This document shows positions 26,704 through 34,670 of a stretch of DNA of 64,000 nt, in pieces; positions within the stretch are counted from its first letter, which is position 1, and each line of letters begins with the position of its first letter. The stretch spans positions 4,400,001-4,464,000 of the forward strand of contig NZ_CP049905.1 of assembly GCF_011305535.1 (NCBI RefSeq). Direction: 5' to 3'. Origin of the DNA: Diaphorobacter sp. HDW4B (GTDB lineage: Bacteria > Pseudomonadota > Gammaproteobacteria > Burkholderiales > Burkholderiaceae_C). The position numbers and the translations under genes are program-made. Below the pieces are notes generated by a model. It was given only the letters and a program-made list of their open reading frames with translations, was not told where the DNA came from and made no database searches.

Positions 26704-28119
26704 TCAAGCGCTGCTGTTGCCTGACTCCGTTGCAGCAGTGACCGCAGGAGCCGGAGCGGCTGCAGGTGTCGTGGTCTGCGAACTGCGATAGGTCACTCGC
26801 TTGCGCACCAGTTGAATGTGGTTGCGCAGGGCATACAACTCCTCGGCATAGGACAGCGGAACGCTGATCTTCTCGACCTGCGTCTCCAGCTTGTCGAGCT
26901 GCTCCAGAAGCTCCTTGGCGTTGAAGCTGCCGGACTCCATTTCGTCCTCGATTTCGCGCAGCTTGCCGTACCAGCGGAACACGCGTGAGCGCACGCGGAA
27001 TTGGTAGAGCGGCGGCACGATGCGCGACAGCGGCAGCATCACGGCGATCAACAGACCCATCACCAGCCACATGCGTTCGATGAGGTTGGCGATCCAGAAC
27101 GGCATGTAGCGTTGCAGCGACGGCGTGGGCTCGTTGATGGCGCGTTCGGCCTCCTTGGCGATGGGCAGTTCGGCATGCAGCGTGCTGGGGAATTCACGCG
27201 CGCGGTTGAACCAGCCCGCCTTGCCGTGGATGTTCTGGGCGTTTTGTGCAAACAGCGTGAGCAGGGCTGGGTGCGTTCCCTCGCGCGCCAGCAGCGACGT
27301 GGTGGATGCCACGAGGCGCACATCGCGCGGCGGAATGTTCTTGGCCAGATCGACCACACCGCGCGGCAGCGTCACCGGCGTGAGGAACGGGAAACGGCGG
27401 CTGTAGGCCTCGTTCTGCGAAAAGCTCATGAGCTGCACGCCAGGCGTTTGCAGCAGCATCTGCACCATCAGCGATTCGGGCGCGGACGCGAAGACGATGG
27501 CGTCGAGTTCACCGTTCAGAAAGGCCACGGTGGCGGGCGTCTGGCTCAGTTCGCTGAAGGTGAGATCCTTGAGATCGATATGGTTGGCATCCAGCAGCCG
27601 CTCCATCAGCTTGGGCAGGCCGCTGCCAGCCGATCCCACGTTCACCCGCATGCCGCGCAACTGGTGCAGTCCGTCAAGGCGCTCGCTGCGCGTGAGTTTC
27701 TTGGCCGCATCGGCGCGGTAGAACAGCCAGATGGGCTCGACGAACAGGCTGCCGAGTGAGACCAGCGCTTCGCTGTCATCCGGCGTGAGTTCGCCGCTGC
27801 CGCCTTGCACAAAAGCGACGTCCACCTCGCCATCACGCAGCAATTGCAGATTGGCCGACGAGCCCTCGCTTTCCTTCAGGATGACCTCGATGCCATCGGC
27901 CTTGAGCGCCTGCTGGTAGCGCTTGCCGAATTCCTCGTAGGCGCTCTGACCGGGACCGGTGGCGAGAATCACGGTCTTGGGCGGCGTCGGCTTGAGCCAC
28001 CAATACGCACCAATCACCAGCGCCACACCCAGAATCGCCAGCGGCCCGGCGGACACCAGCAGATCGCGAATTGACAGCAGCAGATTGCGCAGGTTGCGCG
28101 ACATTTGCGTGACGGTCAT
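26704..28119 (-). CDS. Membrane-anchored TAXI-family solute-binding protein
   Basis: This 471-residue protein of the TAXI family normally feeds TRAP transporters. It differs from soluble TAXI proteins: an N-terminal membrane anchor (about 24-43) and a second hydrophobic segment (about 349-371), then a cytoplasmic tail with a helical, probably coiled-coil region (about 385-440) and an Ala/Pro/Thr-rich end. The binding domain lies between the two membrane segments (VILATGPGQSAYEEFG, GEVDVAFVQGG). The start at MTVTQMSRNL overlaps the upstream P1 peptidase stop by four bases. No TRAP permease genes are adjacent. It may act as a sensor or membrane-tethered receptor; function is inferred. Confidence 0.85.
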   Translation of the reverse strand: MTVTQMSRNLRNLLLSIRDLLVSAGPLAILGVALVIGAYWWLKPTPPKTVILATGPGQSAYEEFGKRYQQALKADGIEVILKESEGSSANLQLLRDGEVDVAFVQGGSGELTPDDSEALVSLGSLFVEPIWLFYRADAAKKLTRSERLDGLHQLRGMRVNVGSAGSGLPKLMERLLDANHIDLKDLTFSELSQTPATVAFLNGELDAIVFASAPESLMVQMLLQTPGVQLMSFSQNEAYSRRFPFLTPVTLPRGVVDLAKNIPPRDVRLVASTTSLLAREGTHPALLTLFAQNAQNIHGKAGWFNRAREFPSTLHAELPIAKEAERAINEPTPSLQRYMPFWIANLIERMWLVMGLLIAVMLPLSRIVPPLYQFRVRSRVFRWYGKLREIEDEMESGSFNAKELLEQLDKLETQVEKISVPLSYAEELYALRNHIQLVRKRVTYRSSQTTTPAAAPAPAVTAATESGNSSA

Positions 28120-29147
28120 GCTGCCACCTCCGCACGCCAATCGGCCAGACCGGGCAGGGTGATTCCATTCGGCAGTTCAATCGAGCGTGCGGCCAGCACG
28201 GCCTGCTCGGTCGCGCGCGCCACGGCTTCGGCAGCCATTGCAGCGAGCACCAACATGCCGGGGTTCTCATCGACCAGACCCGTGCCCAGCGCAAACAAGG
28301 TGTCGCCATCGGTCATCGTGTGCACTGGGTTGATGCTGCGCGCCAGCCCATCGTGGCCGACGGTTGCGAGCCGATGCGCCTGCACCTTGGTGATCTGCGC
28401 ATCGGTGGCAATCACGCCGATGGTCGTGTTCGTGCCAGCCAGCAGCGGGCGTGGTGCCTCTCCTGCCAGCAGCGCGCGGCGCGTGTCACGCAGATGCTGT
28501 CCGTCGTCGGTGCGCGCGCCTGCAATCGGCATCGCGTTGTCCGGCGAAATCACATCGCCCACCGCATTGCAGGCAATGATGGCACCTACGGTCACCTTGC
28601 CCACGCGTACAGACGCGGTGCCGATGCCGCCCTTCATCGCGTTCGCCAGACCAAACATCTTGCCGACCACAGCGCCCGCACCTGCGCCCACATTGCCCTG
28701 CGCGGGCGCACTGCGCGAAGCCGCCGCGCAGGCCGCGTAGCCCGCATCGGCATCGGGACGAATCTTCATGTCGCCCACCGTCAGATCGAACAGCACGGCA
28801 GCGGGCACCAGCGGAATGCGGCCCACGCCCACATCGAGGCCCACGCCTTGCTCCTCGAGCCAGCGCACCGCGCCCGTGGCCGCATCCAGCCCGAACGCGC
28901 TGCCGCCCGCAAGCATGATCGCGTGCACCTGTTGAACGAGGTTGGAAGGATCGAGCAAATCCGTCTCACGCGTGCCCGGCGCCGCGCCGCGCACATCCAC
29001 CCCCGCCACGGCCCCCGCGCGTGCGATCACCACGCTGCAACCCGTGGGCCGCCGCGTGTCGGTGAAATGGCCGACTTCGATACCGGCCACGTCGGTGATG
29101 GAGCCAGATGATCTTGTTTGTGAGGAGTGTTTTTTGCTTGAATGCAT
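28116..29147 (-). CDS. P1 (S58) family self-processing peptidase (DmpA / NylC-like)
   Basis: This 343-residue N-terminal-nucleophile hydrolase belongs to a family that cleaves itself before a Thr or Ser to form two chains. The predicted processing site is Asn240/Thr241 in GTNTTIGV, as in NylC (nylon-oligomer hydrolase) and related aminopeptidases. Other family features are ITDVAGIEVGHFTD at the start, IMLAGGSAFGLDAATG and the glycine-rich GNVGAGAGAVVGKMFG. The start was placed at MHSSKKH (29147), because earlier codons are not conserved in character. There is no signal peptide. It is coupled to the TAXI gene by an ATGA overlap. The substrate could be D-amino-acid or beta-peptides, or cyclic amide oligomers. 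Confidence 0.88.
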   Translation of the reverse strand: MHSSKKHSSQTRSSGSITDVAGIEVGHFTDTRRPTGCSVVIARAGAVAGVDVRGAAPGTRETDLLDPSNLVQQVHAIMLAGGSAFGLDAATGAVRWLEEQGVGLDVGVGRIPLVPAAVLFDLTVGDMKIRPDADAGYAACAAASRSAPAQGNVGAGAGAVVGKMFGLANAMKGGIGTASVRVGKVTVGAIIACNAVGDVISPDNAMPIAGARTDDGQHLRDTRRALLAGEAPRPLLAGTNTTIGVIATDAQITKVQAHRLATVGHDGLARSINPVHTMTDGDTLFALGTGLVDENPGMLVLAAMAAEAVARATEQAVLAARSIELPNGITLPGLADWRAEVAA

Positions 29148-29226
29148 AGCGCTCGGATTATCACGCGGCTGAGGATGGGCACTGTGAGAGGGCGCAACCG
29201 GGCGACATCGGGCCAAATGCGGTTCT

Positions 29227-30150
29227 TCAGATTTGATGCAGCAGCAACGCCAATGCAATCACTGCGCCGACCAGCGCGTAGAGCGCCCGGTAGCACTTTT
29301 GAAGTCGAATCAGGCTGGCGAGGCTGAGTTCTTCACGCAACGCACGCCACGTGAACGCGCAATGAATCGGGTAGAGAAACGCTGCAATGCACAAAGCCTG
29401 CGGAAGCCGGTTTTGCCAGACCAGAATTTCGAGCAAGACATATCCCAGGCTGAACAACACGAACGCGGCAAGAAAGCAGGGTACTCGCCCAAATGCGACT
29501 GCATTGGTGCGGATATGGTTCAACGTGTCGCCTGCATAGCCGCGCACTTCATGGTTGAGGTGCCCGGCTGCAAAAACCAAACCAAAGAAAACGCTGACCA
29601 GAATGCCGTCACTCCCCACAGGAGCCAGTGCGGCATAACCGAGCAGAAAATGCAGTGACCCGGAGACCAGATGCAGCGCTGTGCCGCTTACAGGTCGGCC
29701 TTTCATGTGAAAAGGAGGCACGGAGTACATCACGCTCGCGCCGGTAATCAGCACGGCCAAAACGAATGCCTGAACGCCCAGCGCCGCAAAGATCAACAGA
29801 CTGGAGATCAGCAGGATCACGGCCAGCCATCCGACGGCTGCGCGCCGCACGCCCTTGTTTGCAAAGGTGCGCTGCGATCTCAGCGGATCTTGAAGATCGG
29901 CGGTGATCTCGGCCCAATCGTTGAGTACAAAAACATGTGCAACAAGGCATAGATTGCCCAGCACAAGCAGGGCGATGTGAAGCCACCAGTGCGGCGTGAG
30001 CACGCTTGCGTGCATGTGACCCGACGCGAGCAGTGCACCCATCAATGGTGTGCCTTGCAGCACCAGCACTTCTTCCCATCGAACGCTGGCCCAGACGTGA
30101 ATCCACGGATGCGGCACCTGCGTTGCAGTGGAGTGCAGCGCGCGCTTCAT
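29227..30150 (-). CDS. UbiA-family membrane prenyltransferase
   Basis: This 307-residue polytopic membrane protein has about eight to nine helices. The first Mg/diphosphate motif is NDWAEITAD (N77, D78, E81, D85; Glu replaces the third position's usual Asp). The second is HLNHEVRGYAGD (E201, D208). This is the two-motif layout of UbiA prenyltransferases, which move an isoprenoid chain onto an aromatic or other acceptor. It is not ubiA itself by context: its ATG overlaps the stop of the preceding 1037-residue gene by four bases, so both proteins likely act in one pathway. The acceptor and prenyl donor are unknown. Confidence 0.82.
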   Translation of the reverse strand: MKRALHSTATQVPHPWIHVWASVRWEEVLVLQGTPLMGALLASGHMHASVLTPHWWLHIALLVLGNLCLVAHVFVLNDWAEITADLQDPLRSQRTFANKGVRRAAVGWLAVILLISSLLIFAALGVQAFVLAVLITGASVMYSVPPFHMKGRPVSGTALHLVSGSLHFLLGYAALAPVGSDGILVSVFFGLVFAAGHLNHEVRGYAGDTLNHIRTNAVAFGRVPCFLAAFVLFSLGYVLLEILVWQNRLPQALCIAAFLYPIHCAFTWRALREELSLASLIRLQKCYRALYALVGAVIALALLLHQI

Positions 30151-33100
30151 GGTGTGCGTCCCTGCGTTGCAGGGCGATTGGTCTTGGCGCGCTCGTTGTC
30201 GTGGTACAGCCTCAGCCACAAGGCATAACCCATTTCCTGCGACCAGTAGAAGCGTTTGACGGATGCGCTCGGATCATTGTGGAAGAACAGCAGCGGATCG
30301 CGCTTCACGGCCTCGAAGCCGTTGCTCGCAAGCTCGCTCAGCAGCCGCGTGTTGTCCGCATGGTGAGTGTTGTCGGTCGGAGCGCGTTGCAATTGGCGAA
30401 TGCGCTCCAGAACGAGCAACCATGTCTGTTGTCCAGCCACTGTGGATGTCAGTCGCTGGCTGGGGAGTTCGAGTGGACAGCCCATGGCCTGAAGTTCCTC
30501 AAGACGCATGGCGATGGCCGCGGGTGCCTGATGGTAGTAGACCCACAGGCGTTCGTTCATCGACTGCTTTTGCAACGCCCGGCAGAGCGCCGGGGCTTGC
30601 TCGGGATAGGCCTGGGCCAGCCACAGCAAGACGTGGATCTGGATGCCGATGTCCGGCGGATTTGGATCGGCGCCGGGATCTATGCATTCGAATTGGTCTT
30701 TCGGTGCCAGCCAGGTGCGATACAGCCCATCGGCGGTGCGATAGCGCTGCAGTGTCGCCAAGGCCATGTCCTGTTGCTGCTGATTCCCATTGGACGCCAC
30801 TCGCCAGATCAGCGCAGTGTCATCGGCATCGGGCGTGATGCGGCAACTGATGGTGCCGTGCGTCGCCAGATCGGGGCGTCCGTGATAGCGAACCAGTCCC
30901 GAGTCTTCGATCTGGGTGGACAGAAAACGCCGTGCGCGATCCAGCAAGGCTTGGGCATTGGCTTCTCGCGCGACAGGTCCGAGAATGTCCAGTATCTCGG
31001 CATTGGCAAACAGGTTGAGCTCATGTGTCGAGCGCTCGAAGCGTGTCGACTGGGTGTGCTCCGTCAGCCAGTAGCCCTGCGGGTCTTGGCGATGGGCGAG
31101 CATGCCGGACGCGTATCGCGAGGCGTCGGCGAGGCTCCATGCCTCCGGTTGGTACTGCGGCATGCGCGACGGGATCGTCACCTTGGTCGCGGGAAGTGCG
31201 AATGCTTCGCCGCTTGACCTGGAGCGGACAAGAGCCGTCACCACATTTTCTCCGGGCGTCAGATCGTCAACGGGGAGGGTGATGCGCCAGCCGCTGTGTG
31301 CAAGGGACGTGGTGTACTGAACCACATCCAACCGTTCGAAGAACTGGGTGATCTTTGCAGGGTACGGTTTGCCATCGAACAGCAGGCTGATCTCGGTGGG
31401 CGTGTCTCCGTGCGCGAGTGCCCAGCCGGAGATATCGACGGTCTGCGCGGCAAGCACATTGACCGCGTCGATGGAGCCCTGGACGGGGGGCTTGGTTGCG
31501 TCAATGGATGTCGATGGCAACTCGAAAACGAAATTGGGAAGAATCCGTGGTTGGGCATTGGGGTGGGATCGCACCATTGCTGTGAACACATGCTTGCCGG
31601 GCGCGAAGTCCTTGGCGGAAAAGATCAATCGCCAGCCCGCAGCAGCGTTGTAGCCCAGCGTCTTTTCAATGTCGGGGCGAACAAAGAAGGTATCCGTGGA
31701 TGCGGGGCGTTTCTTGCCATCGACGAGCAGATGCAGATCGAAGGGCTCTTGTCCACCTAGCAACGACCATCCTTCGACCACGATTGAGCCGTAAGCGGTG
31801 ACGCTGACTCGATCGATCGATCCAGCCAAGGGAGTTCCCAGATCCGTTTGCAGAACGGGAGGTCGAAGGAATGGTGTGTTCGAGAGTTGCCAGATGGCTT
31901 GCTTTTCGGATTGCAGGTTCAAAATGGCAGTGGCACGTTTGTGTGCGACCAGATACTCCGCATGTGCGCTGCCCGTGTATCCGAAAGCTCCCAGCGCTTC
32001 GATGACGACGGCTGCTGCGCAGGCGGCTGCAAAGACGGCGCGACCATTTCGCTGCAAGGTGGCGATGGCAGGCGGCAGCATCCAGAACAGGATGGGAAGC
32101 ATGTCGGTGAGATAGCGTGGCCCCCAACTGACCCCCTGTACCCAATGCACGATTCCATAGAACAGGATTTGCGCTGCCACGGCCGTTGCCAGCAGCTTGG
32201 CAAGCAACGGTGGACGCGACCCCGAAATCACCGCGCGAAGTCGCAGCACGATCAGCAACAGGAACGGCGAAAAGACGAACAGCCCATGCACGGGGCTGAT
32301 CAACAGCGCAGCAATTCCCTCCGGTGCATCGAGCAATGACACAGCCGCTTGCGCATTCTTGGCGACCACACCATAGCCACCCATGAGGTAGCCCGTCACG
32401 CCAAGGTTGTAGGCCAGCGTGAACAAGACGGGGACGGCCGTGCCAGCCACGAATGCCCATAGATATCCGCGCGCCCAGACCAGTGCGTAGGCCGCAAAGC
32501 CAGCGGCGAGCAACGTGTCTGGCTGACGATTGCAGGCGATGAGCGCGCAGGCCAGACCAAGGCTTGCAGCGAGTTTGACATTGCATCGCGCATCGGCGAC
32601 AAGCCACAGCGCCCATGCCATCAGCAACTGCGCGATGCCGTGCATCCACAGCGCCTGACTGCTGATGACCCAAGTGGATGTGCCAAACGCGAAAACCAGC
32701 GCAAGCGTGACAGCCAAGCGCTTGCTGCACTGTCTTCGCAGAACCAGAAACAGCAACATTGTGGAGAGGCTCGCGATGAACGAGGCACTGAGCTTTTCCA
32801 TGATGCGCGCGACCTCATCGACCTGGCCGTAATCCCACCCCGTTTTTTCGAGATACAGATAGGAGGGCAGATACAGCGGAGTGACCAGCAGCGGCGTCAC
32901 CAGCGGATAGAGCGATACCAGCTTCCCGTAGGGTGTCTGGTTGATCCAGCCAACCTTGTCAGTGGGCCAGTCATGGATTTTTGCCCCCTGACTCATGTGT
33001 TCGGCCATGGGTTCCAGTGCCAGGCTGTGGTGCTTCCAGATCGACAGGGGCAGAAACCGTGCCGTGTAGCTGTCCGCCACCGAAATGGTCCTGAGGTTGG

Positions 33101-33260
33101 CGTTGAACACCACAAAACAGATCAGACCAATGGCCAGACACAGCCAGACGTCCTTGAACCGCGAAGCAGCTTGCATAAGTTGCTGACCAAGCGCTGGCGT
33201 TTCTATGGAATTGGAATGCATTGGCGACGCTGCTTGAGCGCACGCTCTTTTTGCTGACAT
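30147..33260 (-). CDS. GT-C-like membrane protein fused to tandem beta domains and a DxDD class II terpene-cyclase-like domain
   Basis: The product has 1037 residues. Residues about 37-430 hold some ten or more membrane helices and a long first periplasmic loop (with NQTPYGKLVSLYPLVTPLL and, late, SWGPRYLTDMLPIL), as in GT-C glycosyltransferases using lipid-linked sugars. Residues 476-582 and 595-697 are two similar beta domains sharing GSIDxV, a VxGW or SGW turn, L-DGK-PA, GWR and PGxxxxTAxVRS. Residues about 705-1025 are helical with GLVRYHGRPD and PDADDTALIWR: D811, D813 and D814 form the DxDD motif that protonates the substrate in class II terpene cyclases. The start is uncertain (Met1 or Met14, 33221). 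It is coupled to the UbiA gene. No exact function is claimed. Confidence 0.72.
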   Translation of the reverse strand: MSAKRACAQAASPMHSNSIETPALGQQLMQAASRFKDVWLCLAIGLICFVVFNANLRTISVADSYTARFLPLSIWKHHSLALEPMAEHMSQGAKIHDWPTDKVGWINQTPYGKLVSLYPLVTPLLVTPLYLPSYLYLEKTGWDYGQVDEVARIMEKLSASFIASLSTMLLFLVLRRQCSKRLAVTLALVFAFGTSTWVISSQALWMHGIAQLLMAWALWLVADARCNVKLAASLGLACALIACNRQPDTLLAAGFAAYALVWARGYLWAFVAGTAVPVLFTLAYNLGVTGYLMGGYGVVAKNAQAAVSLLDAPEGIAALLISPVHGLFVFSPFLLLIVLRLRAVISGSRPPLLAKLLATAVAAQILFYGIVHWVQGVSWGPRYLTDMLPILFWMLPPAIATLQRNGRAVFAAACAAAVVIEALGAFGYTGSAHAEYLVAHKRATAILNLQSEKQAIWQLSNTPFLRPPVLQTDLGTPLAGSIDRVSVTAYGSIVVEGWSLLGGQEPFDLHLLVDGKKRPASTDTFFVRPDIEKTLGYNAAAGWRLIFSAKDFAPGKHVFTAMVRSHPNAQPRILPNFVFELPSTSIDATKPPVQGSIDAVNVLAAQTVDISGWALAHGDTPTEISLLFDGKPYPAKITQFFERLDVVQYTTSLAHSGWRITLPVDDLTPGENVVTALVRSRSSGEAFALPATKVTIPSRMPQYQPEAWSLADASRYASGMLAHRQDPQGYWLTEHTQSTRFERSTHELNLFANAEILDILGPVAREANAQALLDRARRFLSTQIEDSGLVRYHGRPDLATHGTISCRITPDADDTALIWRVASNGNQQQQDMALATLQRYRTADGLYRTWLAPKDQFECIDPGADPNPPDIGIQIHVLLWLAQAYPEQAPALCRALQKQSMNERLWVYYHQAPAAIAMRLEELQAMGCPLELPSQRLTSTVAGQQTWLLVLERIRQLQRAPTDNTHHADNTRLLSELASNGFEAVKRDPLLFFHNDPSASVKRFYWSQEMGYALWLRLYHDNERAKTNRPATQGRTP

Positions 33261-33580
33261 GTCTGCGCGTGGGAGGATGTGTGTGGGTGAATGGGTTGGG
33301 TGCGTGAGTCTAAGTGCTTGCTTACAAATGGTGATGAATTAAATCCCGGCGCTTCGCTTGGCGGATTGATTCTTTGGTCTCGAATGAGATCTATATGCGT
33401 TTCAGGAATATGTATCAAGTTTTATATTTGTTTGAGATATCAGCACTTGTCGTGATACTTGCGTTCAAGGGCCAACACAAACAGCAAGCCTTCATCGGCC
33501 AAGCGCTGAAAGTGTTCGTCAAAGCAGATTCAACGACTCAACAATCAGGAACAGGCCTTGAGGCCTTCGGAGATAGCAGC
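33261..33580. other. AT-rich intergenic region with divergent promoters expected
   Basis: These 320 bases separate the divergent 1037-residue gene and metQ. The stretch 33330-33460 is markedly AT-rich compared with the surroundings. I see no gene. A frame open from 33374 leads into metQ but encodes no signal peptide or conserved sequence. Promoters for both directions must lie here, but no box pair is convincing. The metQ ribosome site (CGGAGA) is at the right end. Confidence 0.5.
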
Positions 33581-34423
33581 ATGACTTTGGTTTCGTCTAC
33601 CCGCCGCGCACTTCTGGCAGCCGCTACATCGGTGCTCGCCATTTCCACGGTATCGCTTGGTCTGGTGGGCACGGCTCAGGCGCAGGACGCCACCAAGAAG
33701 CAACTGATCATCGGTGGCACCGCTGGCTCGAACATCGACCAACTGCAGGCCGGCATCGTGCCGCTGCTGCAGAAGAAGGGCTACAAGGTCAAGCTGGTCG
33801 AATTCAACGACTACGTGCAGCCGAATCTGGCGCTGGCCGATGGGTCGCTCGACGCCAATTTCTTCCAGCACGAGGTCTACTTCAACCAGTTCAAGGGCGA
33901 CCGCAAGCTTGATCTGGTGGCGCTGACGCAGGGCCCGATCGCGCCGATGGGCATTTACTCGAAGACCCGCAAGTCGCTGGCCGAGGCCAAGCCCGGTGAT
34001 CGCATCGCGCTGCCGAATGACGCGAGCAATCTGGCGCGTGCGCTGCTGCTGGTGCAGCAAGCGGGTCTCATCAAGGTGAAGTCGAACGTGAATCCGCTGC
34101 GCATCTCGGAACTGGACATTGCCGAGAATCCGCAGAAGCTCAAGTTCGTGCCGCTCGATGCCGCGCAACTGCCGCGCTCGCTGGACGATGTGCAGTTCGC
34201 CATCATCAATGGCAACTTCGCTATCTCTTCGGGTCTGAAGCTGCAGGACGCCGTGGTGCTGGAGAAGACGCCAGACCACTACCTGAACATCGTGGCCGTG
34301 AAGACCAAGGACAAGGATGCGCAATGGGCCAAGGATTTGAACGAGGCCTTCCATTCGGTCGATTTCAAGACGGTGGTGGACAGCAAGTTTGCGGGTTACG
34401 CCAAGCCGAATTTTCTGCAGTGA
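33581..34423 (+). CDS. metQ: MetQ/NlpA-family substrate-binding protein (methionine-type ABC importer)
   Basis: This 280-residue periplasmic binding protein has a signal peptide with a twin-arginine-like start (STRRALL) ending near TAQAQD and no lipobox. The NlpA family sequence follows: IIGGTAGSNIDQLQ, VEFNDYVQPNLALADGSLDANFFQHEVY, and YSKTRKSLAEAKPGDRIALPND. The start was chosen at 33581, which has a good Shine-Dalgarno and the signal peptide. No metN (ATPase) or metI (permease) gene is adjacent, so it is an orphan that must borrow a transporter encoded elsewhere. Substrate could be methionine or a related amino acid. Confidence 0.9.
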   Translation: MTLVSSTRRALLAAATSVLAISTVSLGLVGTAQAQDATKKQLIIGGTAGSNIDQLQAGIVPLLQKKGYKVKLVEFNDYVQPNLALADGSLDANFFQHEVYFNQFKGDRKLDLVALTQGPIAPMGIYSKTRKSLAEAKPGDRIALPNDASNLARALLLVQQAGLIKVKSNVNPLRISELDIAENPQKLKFVPLDAAQLPRSLDDVQFAIINGNFAISSGLKLQDAVVLEKTPDHYLNIVAVKTKDKDAQWAKDLNEAFHSVDFKTVVDSKFAGYAKPNFLQ

Positions 34424-34477
34424 TTCGTCAATAACTGCTGCAATGACGATTTGATTCTCTAGGTGTTAGTGGGAACT

Positions 34478-34507
34478 GGGGCCGCCTTTGTGCGGCCCGT
34501 TTTTTTG
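34478..34507 (+). terminator. Rho-independent terminator after metQ
   Basis: GGGCCGC (34479-34485) pairs with GCGGCCC (34492-34498) and is followed by a run of seven T. Confidence 0.88.
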
Positions 34508-34670
34508 CCTGTGTGTTGATGATGGGTGGTGCATGCGGCCAACGTGACGTCCGTGTGAAACGGACATGTCCCCAGGTTGTCGAACGTCATTGGCTCGTCA
34601 CGCCGTGGGCGAAGAATCGTGGACATCTTGCCCTTTGGGAGGGTGAGGCAACTTCTTTCAAGCTGCGCTC

